From NCBI GenBank assembly GCA_900751695.1, contig CAADSS010000035.1, forward strand, positions 1-17,604: 17,604 nt of DNA, in the 5' to 3' direction. Positions 1-7,287 of the stretch are shown one piece after another (positions within the stretch are counted from its first letter, which is position 1; each line of letters opens with the position of its first letter). A program made the position numbers and the translations under genes. This DNA comes from an uncultured Collinsella sp. (GTDB lineage: Bacteria; Actinomycetota; Coriobacteriia; Coriobacteriales; Coriobacteriaceae). Under the pieces are notes generated by a model. The model was given only the letters and a program-made list of their open reading frames with translations, was not told the origin of the DNA and ran no database searches.

Positions 1-4
1 AGTT

Positions 5-81
5 GCGGCGTTACCTCAGCTGGATAGAGGGTCTGACTACGAATCAGAACGTCATAGGTTCGAATCCTATACGCCGCACCA
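5..81 (+). tRNA. tRNA-Arg (anticodon ACG)
   Basis: The cloverleaf is complete. The 7-bp acceptor stem GCGGCGT (5-11) pairs with ACGCCGC (71-77). The D-stem is CCTC/GAGG, the anticodon stem is TCTGA/TCAGA with loop CTACGAA, and the T-stem is ATAGG/CCTAT with loop TTCGAAT. The discriminator is A78 and CCA is encoded at 79-81. Anticodon ACG would read CGN arginine codons after A34-to-inosine editing, as is usual in bacteria. An intrinsic terminator follows 9 nt later. The promoter must lie upstream of the window. Confidence 0.97.
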
Positions 82-90
82 TTTGAACTT

Positions 91-120
91 AAAGCCTCCG
101 GCGACGGGGGCTTTTCTTTT
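91..120 (+). terminator. Intrinsic terminator of tRNA-Arg
   Basis: AAAGCCTCC (91-99) pairs with GGGGGCTTT (106-114) across a 6-nt loop, with one T-G wobble. A T-rich tail continues to 120. It sits directly behind the tRNA and separates it from the downstream protein gene. Confidence 0.85.
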
Positions 121-271
121 AGGCCGGCACTCGATATTTGATACGCGGCTGGAATCGTGCACCTCCGCCCGCGGGAGACTATTTCTTATCGACTCGTGTA
201 AGATTCCGAGTAGGTGTCGCGGCCCATCCGCGACCACTCCTTCTCTAGACGACCGATCAGGGTGATATTTC

Positions 272-2713
272 GTGGCAGAGCGTCCGACATACAAGCTCAG
301 GTTTCTCGACCCCAAAAAGCGTTTTCCATCGATGCCCGAGCAGCCCGCGGGGCGCTCGTATGGTGTTGTCTGGAAAGTCTTTGGCGAGGACCCTAAAGAG
401 TCATGCTACGTCGTCGAATTCGTCGGCAAAAGCCACATATCGCTCTTGGGCTACGTGAGCGTGTCGGGCAAGGTCTATAAGGTTGACCGCCCTGTTCGGG
501 AAGTACCGTTGCCCGAGGACCCCGACATGGAGCTGGTCCTTCACGAGTCCGATTCCAGTATTGGCGAGATTATGGTGAGGGAGGCCAACGGAGCAATGCG
601 CGCGTGTGCGCGAACTGCCGGCTCTCCCGAAGGCTCCATGCGCGAGCAGTCCGACCTCGAGACATGGAATTCGACTCGCGCCCTTCCTTACGGCGAGTTT
701 ATGGCATCGATGTTCTTGCGCTACGTGATATTTGCCAACTCCGAAAGCGCTATTGCGAACACGGCGGGCGTCGACGGTTTCGATGCGGACATGCAAAATG
801 TTGTCGACAAGATCAAACTCGTAAAGTTGCCCGAGCCGGTCGAGGTGTTTTTGGGCTTTGACACGGCACCGCTCCCCGATGCTATCGAGACGCTGCTTTA
901 CCGTGTTGACCATGCCGAGAATCCGAGCGGTATCGAGCGTTATGCCGCCGCCCTTATGAGCGAGATCGACTTGTCCCGCCTGCGCACCATTGCTGCCAAG
1001 TCCGAAATGAGCCTAGCGCGCATCGACCGCTCAAAGCTGTTCTATCTCAATTTTGATCGTAGCCTGCTGGACCAGGATGAGATTGACATGCTGCTTGCCA
1101 TCGAGTGCCGTCTCAATCGCCTCTCCGGCATCCTTGAGCGCATCGGGGCCGGATTGGTCCCTGCGGCATCCTCGCCGAGCCTTGAGGGCTGCGCGCTCTT
1201 TGACGCGTGGCATATCGCCAAGACGACCAACGATGTTCCTCGACTGCTTGATACGGCCTCGAGCGACAACCCGTGGGGCAAACCGGGAACGGTGGCTTGC
1301 CAGCCGGGCGGTGAGTGGGACGTGCGCACCCGCTTCGCGCGTATCGTCGAGGCACTCAACGTGGTCACACGGCTCGACTATACCTATCGGGCAAACGTTG
1401 CCGAGGGGATTATGCTCGTTCGGTTTGGGCACTCTGTCGTGGATGCCATGCCGCAACGTGAATACGACGCCCAGGATGACGTTTGGCGCGAGTTGGACGA
1501 GGACGCGCGTGCGATTTGGGCTGCGGAGCACGACGCGCGCGTGGCGCTTACGCTTGCGGCAGCGTGTTTTGCCGCAGGTGCCTGCATTGCGCGCTGCTAT
1601 GTTCAGATTGCGGCTCCCGACGGCGAGCGGGGCGAGCGCGTCATTGCAACATATTCCTTTGGACGTGCGGCCTATCTGGCCAATTGCGTGCCTGTTGCCA
1701 AGGATCTTGAGAGCATGGATATGGACGATATGCCGTGCAAGCGCATGCTTGAGGCATATGAGTCGGACGCGCCGGATGCGATTGAGCCTGCGGAGGTTCA
1801 CGCTCGCCCGCGTGACGACCACCGTTCGCTGCCGCCGGCGTTGCGCGACCTGCTGCTTGCCGATACGGCTGATGAGCTCGAGGTCATGGAGATGGACGAT
1901 GACCCGTATGTGGCGCGCGTCGTTGAGTTGCGCGAGCAGGCCAAAGTTGACCGTGCAAATGCGTTTGAGGGCTTCTCCCGTCTTGTTGAGGAACTGGAGG
2001 CTAAGTGCGCCGTTGCCGAGCTTTTGGCAACGGGTCCGGTCCAGACGCAGTTTTGCGACAACCAGCTGGTACGCATGGTGCTGCCGGTAATGGAGGAAGA
2101 TTGCTCGGTGCGCATCCTGCGCGCTCCCGACGCGCTCTACTTTGCTCAGCACGAGATCTGCAGTTATTACGCCGATCAGGAGGATTTTGAACGGGCGCTA
2201 CCCGAGGTGCGTCGCCTTTACGATTTGGCACGCTCTTCCATGCAGTCGCATTTTGCGCTCATCAATGTGTTGGCGCGCCTGGAGCGCTTTGACGAGATCA
2301 TCGAGGTGGCGCGCCACGGCCTGCGCATCGCCAGTGACCGTTCCGCAATCGGTTATCTGTTCTATCGTCTGGCGTTTGCCTATTGGAACTGCGACCAGCT
2401 CGAGCTCGCGTTGGCGTGCTACCGCCTCGTGCCGCGCGGCGAGGAGTCGGGTGGCAGCGCGCTGGAGGAAATGCAGGGCCTTATGAATGAGATGGGTGTC
2501 AATGAGCCTCCGACATTTGAGGAGGCCGTCGAGACCATCCACAAGGCTGGGCTTGAATTGCCGCCTGTGCCTGCGGTGACCAATCAGCTTGCGGATGCCG
2601 CCGTGCAGCTGGTCGATAACGGCTTCTTTTTCCTAGCGCGCGTCTGCATCTTCCAAATGTGGCGCACCATGGGCAACGATGAGCTCGGCTCCCTCAGTCG
2701 CTCGCTGGGGTAG
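272..2713 (+). CDS. Large TPR-like protein of unknown function (813 aa)
   Basis: I do not recognise a named family. The protein has no signal peptide and no convincing membrane segment, so it is probably cytoplasmic. Its first ~700 residues are acidic and mixed alpha/beta by eye. Residues ~620-735 read as helix pairs typical of tetratricopeptide repeats, for example YFAQHEICSYYADQEDFERA and GYLFYRLAFAYWNCDQLELA, with alternating small and aromatic positions. A scaffold or protein-binding role for that end is inference. The start is GTG at 272, preceded by the weak Shine-Dalgarno-like AGGGTGA (259-265). There is no better start nearby, because the first downstream methionine removes N-terminal residues that look coding. 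The gene stands alone: tRNA-Arg lies upstream, and the next gene starts 162 bp further on behind a repeat array. Codon use matches the window's core genes. Confidence 0.85.
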   Translation: MAERPTYKLRFLDPKKRFPSMPEQPAGRSYGVVWKVFGEDPKESCYVVEFVGKSHISLLGYVSVSGKVYKVDRPVREVPLPEDPDMELVLHESDSSIGEIMVREANGAMRACARTAGSPEGSMREQSDLETWNSTRALPYGEFMASMFLRYVIFANSESAIANTAGVDGFDADMQNVVDKIKLVKLPEPVEVFLGFDTAPLPDAIETLLYRVDHAENPSGIERYAAALMSEIDLSRLRTIAAKSEMSLARIDRSKLFYLNFDRSLLDQDEIDMLLAIECRLNRLSGILERIGAGLVPAASSPSLEGCALFDAWHIAKTTNDVPRLLDTASSDNPWGKPGTVACQPGGEWDVRTRFARIVEALNVVTRLDYTYRANVAEGIMLVRFGHSVVDAMPQREYDAQDDVWRELDEDARAIWAAEHDARVALTLAAACFAAGACIARCYVQIAAPDGERGERVIATYSFGRAAYLANCVPVAKDLESMDMDDMPCKRMLEAYESDAPDAIEPAEVHARPRDDHRSLPPALRDLLLADTADELEVMEMDDDPYVARVVELREQAKVDRANAFEGFSRLVEELEAKCAVAELLATGPVQTQFCDNQLVRMVLPVMEEDCSVRILRAPDALYFAQHEICSYYADQEDFERALPEVRRLYDLARSSMQSHFALINVLARLERFDEIIEVARHGLRIASDRSAIGYLFYRLAFAYWNCDQLELALACYRLVPRGEESGGSALEEMQGLMNEMGVNEPPTFEEAVETIHKAGLELPPVPAVTNQLADAAVQLVDNGFFFLARVCIFQMWRTMGNDELGSLSRSLG

Positions 2714-2802
2714 GGGCGATATAGAGGGGCCGCACCGCGCTATTTGTATCGGCGCGGGCGGGAGGACCCGGCAGGATTGGTAAGGCATAAAGCCGCCGAG
2801 CC

Positions 2803-2859
2803 TGCTAAAACTGTTAAACTCTGCTAAAGTTGCTAAACTTTGTTAAAGTTGTTAAAACT
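2803..2859 (+). repeat. Iteron-like array: three tandem 19-bp units (six TGYTAAA half-sites)
   Basis: TGYTAAA occurs at 2803, 2812, 2822, 2831, 2841 and 2850, so spacing alternates 9, 10, 9, 10, 9. This makes three 19-bp units: TGCTAAAACTGTTAAACTC, TGCTAAAGTTGCTAAACTT and TGTTAAAGTTGTTAAAACT. AACTTT (2836-2841) and AAAGTT (2845-2850) also form an inverted repeat. The array ends 16 bp before the ATG of the AAA ATPase gene and abuts its ribosome binding site. The uneven spacing breaks the reading frame, so a DNA-level role such as a protein binding array or operator is more likely than coding. Binding by the adjacent ATPase is inference. Confidence 0.8.
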
Positions 2860-2875
2860 AGCAGAGGAGGGCAGA

Positions 2876-3958
2876 ATGACGAAAGCTGTTAACCCCTTTA
2901 AGCCAACGGCGGGCATGAATCCGCCTGAGCTTATCGGACGGGACACTGTTTTGGATGACTTTGCCGAGGCTCTTGAGAATGGTCCTGGTGCCCCCGATCG
3001 ACTCATGCGCATCTCGGGCGTCCGAGGCACAGGTAAAACGGTGCTCCTTAATGCATTGGGTGACCTTGCACGCAAAAAAGGATTCGAGGTCGTTGACGTT
3101 GCCTCCAATGCTGGTTTTTGCAATAGAATCCTCGAGGCTCTGCAGCGAAACGTTCGTCTTGAATCAATCTCGATTTCCCCATCGATTTTAGGGGTCAGCC
3201 TTGGCTCCATGGAGATGTCGAAGTCGGCCTCTCATCTGGGCGAGGCGATGTACGATGCTGCGAAGCGCGGTGGTCTGCTCATTACGCTCGACGAGATCCA
3301 GGATGCCTCAACTGAGGAAATGCGCGAGCTAGGCAATGAGATGCAGCTCTTGATCCGCCAAGGAGCGAATGTCGCTTTCGCTTTCGCCGGGCTGCCGACA
3401 TCGGTAGATGGCGTGGTGGTGGATGATACGTTGACGTTCCTTCAGCGAGCCAAACATGTTGAACTTACTCGGCTTTCCGATTTTGAAGTTGGCGGATCGT
3501 TTGAGGATACGATGAGACGAGCGGGCAAGGAGCTCGACAAAGGTGCCGCTGAGCTATTAACAAAAGCTTCGGCAGGCTATCCCTTTATGGTCCAGCTGGT
3601 CGGATATTACGCTTGGCAGGTTGCTGCGCGCAGTGGGGCGGAGAGCGTGAGCGAAGAGGCGGCTCGTAAGGGTATCCAGGCGGCTCTTGATAGCTTTAAT
3701 GCTATGGTGATTGCCCCAGCGCTGCGCAGGGTGTCGGAACGGCAGTTTCAGTATCTCGCGGCGATGGCTCAATGCGAGGGCGTCGATATCGCCAACGGCG
3801 ATATCGCCAAGAAGATGGGTTTGTCGGCGAACAAAGTTGGGTCATATCGCAAGCGTCTGATCGATGCGGGGTTGATTGAGCCCGCGGGCTATGGCTGTGT
3901 TTCGTTTGCAATTCCGTACATGCGCGATTATCTGTTGGAGACCGTTCGAGAGGACTAA
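2876..3958 (+). CDS. ORC/Cdc6-like AAA ATPase with C-terminal winged helix
   Basis: The 360-residue protein is a P-loop ATPase of the stand-alone AAA type found in archaea and actinobacteria. Walker A is GVRGTGKT (48-55). Walker B is LLITLDE (134-140), followed by IQD, with E140 as the likely catalytic base. A sensor-1-like strand FAFAGLP lies at ~168-174. Residues ~289-355 form a winged-helix domain (DIAKKMGLSANKVGSYRKRLIDAGLIE). ATP-dependent DNA binding is therefore likely, but the target and process are unknown. The chosen start is ATG 2876, because AGAGGAGGG lies 5 nt before it. An in-frame TTG at 2840 would add 12 residues encoded by the repeat array and is less likely. By eye, base composition is lower in GC than neighbouring core genes, and flanking repeats on both sides hint at an acquired unit. 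No partner gene is adjacent. Confidence 0.88.
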   Translation: MTKAVNPFKPTAGMNPPELIGRDTVLDDFAEALENGPGAPDRLMRISGVRGTGKTVLLNALGDLARKKGFEVVDVASNAGFCNRILEALQRNVRLESISISPSILGVSLGSMEMSKSASHLGEAMYDAAKRGGLLITLDEIQDASTEEMRELGNEMQLLIRQGANVAFAFAGLPTSVDGVVVDDTLTFLQRAKHVELTRLSDFEVGGSFEDTMRRAGKELDKGAAELLTKASAGYPFMVQLVGYYAWQVAARSGAESVSEEAARKGIQAALDSFNAMVIAPALRRVSERQFQYLAAMAQCEGVDIANGDIAKKMGLSANKVGSYRKRLIDAGLIEPAGYGCVSFAIPYMRDYLLETVRED

Positions 3959-4008
3959 TAAAAGAATGGGCTGTCCGCGCTGTCGCTGGGGCCGTCCTTG
4001 TATCTTTG

Positions 4009-4063
4009 TCTCAACCTGTAACATCTGGAGGGGATTACGGCCTGCAGATGTTACAGGTTGAGA
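4009..4063. repeat. Perfect 19-bp inverted repeat (17-nt loop)
   Basis: TCTCAACCTGTAACATCTG (4009-4027) is exactly complementary to 4045-4063. After one G/G mismatch, AGG (4029-4031) pairs with CCT (4041-4043). As RNA the stem could extend outwards by G-U pairs. No T-run follows on either strand, so it is not a classic intrinsic terminator. It begins 50 nt after the ATPase stop codon. It may be a REP- or MITE-like palindrome, an mRNA 3' stabiliser, or one end of a mobile unit; I cannot tell which. Confidence 0.8.
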
Positions 4064-4125
4064 TGATTGACTGAGACGTTTACTGGTAAAAGAGAGGTAA
4101 AAGAGGAAACGCCTCAAAATTCCCC

Positions 4126-4154
4126 TTGCCCAACTTCGGCTGTTTGGTTACTAT
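4126..4154 (+). promoter_or_regulatory. Promoter of tRNA-Ser
   Basis: A -35 box TTGCCC (4126-4131) and a -10 box TACTAT (4149-4154) are separated by exactly 17 bp. Predicted transcription start is near 4161, about 8 nt before the mature tRNA 5' end, which is typical for tRNA genes. Confidence 0.75.
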
Positions 4155-4168
4155 AGAACGGCTGTTAC

Positions 4169-4259
4169 GGAGAGCTGACCGAGAGGCCGAAGGTGCTCGC
4201 CTGCTAAGCGAGTATGCCCCAAAAGGGCATCTGGGGTTCGAATCCCCAGCTCTCCGCCA
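4169..4259 (+). tRNA. tRNA-Ser (anticodon GCT)
   Basis: The acceptor stem GGAGAGC (4169-4175) pairs with GCTCTCC (4249-4255). The anticodon stem CTCGC/GCGAG has loop CTGCTAA, giving anticodon GCT for AGC/AGU serine codons. The long variable arm (TATGCCCC AAAA GGGCAT) is characteristic of serine tRNAs. The T-arm is CTGGG/CCCAG-type with TTCGAAT. The discriminator is G4256 and CCA is encoded at 4257-4259. It has its own promoter and terminator. tRNA-Ser genes are frequent integration targets, and an unusual gene lies directly downstream. Confidence 0.97.
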
Positions 4260-4273
4260 GTATGACTTTGAAG

Positions 4274-4299
4274 AAGGGTCCCATTTGGGGCCCTTTTTT
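4274..4299 (+). terminator. Intrinsic terminator of tRNA-Ser
   Basis: AAGGGTCCC (4274-4282) pairs with GGGGCCCTT (4287-4295) around the loop ATTT, with one T-G wobble. Six T residues run from 4294 to 4299. It is 15 nt behind the tRNA. Confidence 0.9.
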
Positions 4300-4435
4300 A
4301 TTATCAAGAATGGCAGCTGGGGATTAGAGTCCGAAAGGGCGTGAACATTAGGCAAACACGGGGCGCTTGAAAACGGGGAGACCCAGGCGTGCTCGTGCAC
4401 CCCGGTGTGGGGTTCCGAGGGGATGGAGTAGAAAT

Positions 4436-5587
4436 ATGGTAAAGGTCGGGCTGCGTAAGCCGAATCTAAAGACATCACTCAAGGCAAGAACGACCGGCAG
4501 AGCGAAGCGCGCGGTAAAGCGGGCGATAATCCCCGGCTATGGTAAGAAGGGCATGGGGTGGATCAAAAATCCGAAGAAGGCTGCTTACAATGCCGTATAC
4601 AGCAGAACGACCGTCGGAGTTGGGGATGTCGCTCGCGCCGTTGCTAAATCAGGCGCTCGGAGCTCGGCGTCAAGGACGTCCTCAATTACTGTTTCATCGC
4701 ATGAAATTACACCTTTGGCGAAGCCTGAACAGAAATCTCTCACTCGAGAGATTACGTCGGTTGACAGGGCAAACAAGGCGCTTTTGCTATGCTTCCTTCT
4801 TGGGTGGTCGGGCGCTCATAGGGCGTATGCACGGATGTGGGGTAGCTTCTTTCTATATCTCTTTACCTTTGGCCTTTTTGGATTTGGTTGGCTGTTTGAT
4901 ATTGTGACACTACTGATGAGACGCTCCGAGCTAAGGCGTCTCGGCGACAGTGATCAGACTCAACAGCAAGCGCCATGTTCCGTTGATTCTACATTCGATC
5001 GAAATGTCGCCGACTCCGGAAATTGGGAACAGCGTGGAGATGGGGAGGCTGCGGCTCGGCTAGAGCTTCAACGTAAAAACCGTGCCTATATGGAAGAAAA
5101 CGGCATCGACGTGGAGATGTTTACCGAGGAAAAGGTCGCGGCGGACGCCTTGCGAACCATTGAGTCGGTATGCCCGTGCATGCTTAGGTTTGACCGAGGC
5201 ATGAGCGAAGAGGAGCCAAGCATCAGCTTTTGCTCTCCAACAAAGACGGGGAAGATGCCCAAGAATGTCGTCGAGGCCCGCATTTACCATCAGGACGTGA
5301 AGCTATTGATGGATTCCCACGGCTTCGAATTGCCGGAGTATGGTGACAGCATCAATGTCATGATTAGTTATCTAGCTGATGGGCGCATAAATAAAGTCGA
5401 TATCCATGGGTTCCATAATGGCCGCTCCGTTAGTGTCTCCATTCGCAGGCGGAGCGACGATCTTGTTATGACGAGTGCGGGCACCATCGGAGAAACGGGT
5501 GCCTGGCAATCGCTGTGTCCTGGGGCAGACCCCTCAGCTGGGGATCTTTTCAGGGCCTTGACCAAGGAGGTCGAAAGGATCTACTAG
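4436..5587 (+). CDS. Basic-tail TM2-domain membrane protein of unknown function
   Basis: The 383-residue protein has three parts. Residues 1-60 are very basic (RKPNLKTSLKARTTGRAKR, then a GYGKKGMGWIKNPKKAAYN stretch) and resemble N-termini I associate with phage-like and Firmicutes hypothetical proteins. Residues 113-161 form a TM2 domain: two hydrophobic helices with the GWSGAHRAY and GFGWLFDIVTLL signatures. Residues ~205-383 are a soluble domain I do not recognise, with cysteines at 246, 248, 266 and 361. TM2 domains are hairpin membrane anchors of unclear function. ATG 4436 is preferred because GGAG (4425-4428) lies 7 nt upstream. An in-frame TTG at 4367 would add 23 residues without a good ribosome binding site. 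No terminator is obvious behind the stop. The position after tRNA-Ser and the lower GC by eye suggest recent acquisition. Confidence 0.82.
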   Translation: MVKVGLRKPNLKTSLKARTTGRAKRAVKRAIIPGYGKKGMGWIKNPKKAAYNAVYSRTTVGVGDVARAVAKSGARSSASRTSSITVSSHEITPLAKPEQKSLTREITSVDRANKALLLCFLLGWSGAHRAYARMWGSFFLYLFTFGLFGFGWLFDIVTLLMRRSELRRLGDSDQTQQQAPCSVDSTFDRNVADSGNWEQRGDGEAAARLELQRKNRAYMEENGIDVEMFTEEKVAADALRTIESVCPCMLRFDRGMSEEEPSISFCSPTKTGKMPKNVVEARIYHQDVKLLMDSHGFELPEYGDSINVMISYLADGRINKVDIHGFHNGRSVSVSIRRRSDDLVMTSAGTIGETGAWQSLCPGADPSAGDLFRALTKEVERIY

Positions 5588-5691
5588 CATGCCCGGTGGA
5601 CCCGTTTTCAAGGTCCGAAAAGACACAGCGAAGGTAAACGGCTAGCAATGCCGCTTTGGTGATTCTGACGCATCCCGTTTAAGAGGTATTC

Positions 5692-5718
5692 AAAAAGAGG
5701 CGCCCGTTGGACGCCTCT
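5692..5718 (-). terminator. Intrinsic terminator of the D,D-carboxypeptidase gene
   Basis: On the minus strand, AGAGGCG (5718-5712) pairs with CGCCTCT (5702-5696), with further CC/GG pairs in the loop. The T-run T5 (5696-5692) follows. It lies 30 nt behind the minus-strand stop codon and closes that transcript. Confidence 0.85.
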
Positions 5719-5747
5719 CCAATCTCAAATGTAATGTTCCCCCAGCC

Positions 5748-7088
5748 CTACATCTCAGGAGCCTTGGCTACGGTCTCGCTCTCTGCCGCAAGTGGGCGGT
5801 TGTCGATGCGGCGGCCCAAGCGGTCGAGCTTCACGAGGAGCCATTCAATGGGATTCGGCCCTGTGCCTTCCTCGTCGGCAACCAGATCCGCGACAACGAC
5901 CTTGATGCCGTCTTGTTTGAGCGTGAGGCTGCCCACTTTGTCGCCCACATGTACCGTGCCCGAAAGGTCATCGTAGGTAACCTTTTCGGTTACTTCTCCG
6001 GCAAGCGAAAAGACGGTCGCCTGAGCTGCGGGATCGGCGAGTGTGGCGTCGATCGTCTTGTCCGTCCAGTCGGTCTGGCTTATGCGCGCGATGAGCGGAT
6101 TGCCGTTGGCGGTCTTTTTCTGCGTGTTGGCGATCGCAACCGTCACCTTGTGGCCGTAGTACCAGTTGGCAAGGGTGGCCGTGTCGGCAAAGCGCTGGTC
6201 GTTGGTGCTGGAGTTCAAAACGACGGTATAGGTCTCGTCGCCATCGCGGTCGTAGGCTGCCGTAAAGCAGTAGCCGGCATCGTCGGTAGTTCCGGTCTTG
6301 CCGCCGATATTGCCGTCCTGCCCCAGCAGCTCGTTGTGCGTATCCATGGAATGTGAGTGGTCGGAGCCGTCGGCGCCTGTAACCTCAATCCAGGAATCAT
6401 CGCTCGCCACGATCTCGCGGAACGTATCGCTCTTCATTGCTTCCTGCATCATCAGGGCCGCATCGTGCGCGGTCGAGTGCATGTTGCCGGCCCACTCATC
6501 AAAGTCCAGACCGTGCGGATTCTCAAAAAGCGTTCCCGTGCAGCCGAGCTCTTTAGCGCGCTCGTTCATGGCCTTGACAAACGTGGCCTCGGCATCTTTG
6601 GTCTTGGGGTCGATCTTTTTGCCCACATGCTCGGCAAGCACGATGGCGGCGTCATTGCCCGAGGGAATCATCAGGCCGCGCAGGGCCTGTTCCACTGTGA
6701 GCTCGTCGCCTTTGAGCAGGCCGGCGGTCGAATTGCCCACGGTGGCGGCAGCGTTGCTCACCGTGACCTTCTCATCCATCTTGCAGTTCTCGATGGTCAA
6801 GATTGCGGTCATGACCTTGGTAATTGAGGCGATCTTGACCTGCTCGTCGGCACTGCGGGCGTAATAGACGGAACCGTTCTTGCTCATGACGATGGCGTTG
6901 GTCGCATCGATATCGGGCAGATTATCAGCCGTGATGCCGCGGGCGTCGGCGGTCTTGCCGCAAACGATATCGGTCGTAAGCACCTGGGCATTGGCGATAG
7001 ACGGCACGCCGGCAGCAAGGGCGACAGCGCAGGCAATGCCGGCGGTCAGTTGCGCGGAGCGCTTTACAAGAGAACTAAGAGTCTTCAC
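5748..7088 (-). CDS. Secreted serine D-Ala-D-Ala carboxypeptidase (PBP5/DacF type, peptidase S11)
   Basis: It removes the terminal D-alanine from peptidoglycan stem pentapeptides outside the cell. In the 446-aa form, residues 1-34 are a classic signal peptide: KTLSSLVKR, a hydrophobic core, and cleavage after ANA. The three S11 active-site motifs are in order: S88-I-T-K91 (nucleophile and base), S143-G-N and K264-T-G. A beta-rich C-terminal domain (~315-405) ends with WLLVKLDRLGRRIDN, a possible amphipathic membrane anchor. The start is uncertain. GTG 7088 gives the cleanest signal peptide and lies behind a possible -10. TTG 7127 would add 13 residues. Further upstream codons would overlap the divergent regulator gene. 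Neither start has a strong ribosome binding site. The gene is divergent from the VanR-like regulator, which makes it a candidate target of that system. Confidence 0.92.
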   Translation of the reverse strand: MKTLSSLVKRSAQLTAGIACAVALAAGVPSIANAQVLTTDIVCGKTADARGITADNLPDIDATNAIVMSKNGSVYYARSADEQVKIASITKVMTAILTIENCKMDEKVTVSNAAATVGNSTAGLLKGDELTVEQALRGLMIPSGNDAAIVLAEHVGKKIDPKTKDAEATFVKAMNERAKELGCTGTLFENPHGLDFDEWAGNMHSTAHDAALMMQEAMKSDTFREIVASDDSWIEVTGADGSDHSHSMDTHNELLGQDGNIGGKTGTTDDAGYCFTAAYDRDGDETYTVVLNSSTNDQRFADTATLANWYYGHKVTVAIANTQKKTANGNPLIARISQTDWTDKTIDATLADPAAQATVFSLAGEVTEKVTYDDLSGTVHVGDKVGSLTLKQDGIKVVVADLVADEEGTGPNPIEWLLVKLDRLGRRIDNRPLAAESETVAKAPEM

Positions 7089-7127
7089 AGATTTCGCTTT
7101 CGACGGGATGGTCTCTTCAGGGTTCAA

Positions 7128-7133
7128 AGTATA
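7128..7133 (-). promoter_or_regulatory. Possible -10 box for the D,D-carboxypeptidase gene
   Basis: The minus strand reads TATACT here (5 of 6 to consensus). It would place the transcript start near 7121 and favours the GTG 7088 start over TTG 7127. No good -35 box stands 17 bp upstream, so an activator may be needed or the call may be wrong. Confidence 0.35.
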
Positions 7134-7207
7134 TCGTTTACCGGTGCGGACAATCAGCACGCGGGCGTGCGCGGCCCATGTCTGCGCCCGAACGGACACA
7201 TAGGTGC

Positions 7208-7222
7208 TTAAGGTCGACTTAA
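7208..7222. promoter_or_regulatory. Inverted repeat TTAAG-N5-CTTAA between divergent genes
   Basis: TTAAG (7208-7212) and CTTAA (7218-7222) flank GTCGA. The 15-bp element lies in the ~200-bp divergent region between the carboxypeptidase and the VanR-like regulator, about 40 bp upstream of the latter's likely -10. It is a candidate operator. OmpR-family regulators usually bind direct repeats, so assignment to the VanR-like protein is speculative. Confidence 0.3.
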
Positions 7223-7261
7223 TCGCCCACGCTTGTTGTGTGTGGCGCGTACTGCCTCGGG

Positions 7262-7267
7262 CATAAT
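7262..7267 (+). promoter_or_regulatory. Possible -10 box for the VanRS-like operon
   Basis: CATAAT (7262-7267) matches TATAAT at five of six positions and lies 21 bp before the regulator ATG. The -35 region (TGTGTG at 7239-7244) is poor, as is common at activated promoters. The ribosome binding site AGAGGAG (7276-7282) follows. Confidence 0.4.
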
Positions 7268-7287
7268 GGAGCGCGAGAGGAGCATGC

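Noticed and set aside
2803..2859. CRISPR array
   Set aside because: Units are 19 bp and contiguous without spacers; there are no cas genes.
2840..2875. 12-residue extension of the ATPase from TTG 2840
   Set aside because: It lies in the repeat array and has no ribosome binding site of its own, whereas ATG 2876 has an excellent one.
4399..4413. ACCCC-N5-GGGGT hairpin upstream of the TM2 gene
   Set aside because: Only 5 bp of stem with no T-run; not distinguishable from chance in GC-rich DNA.
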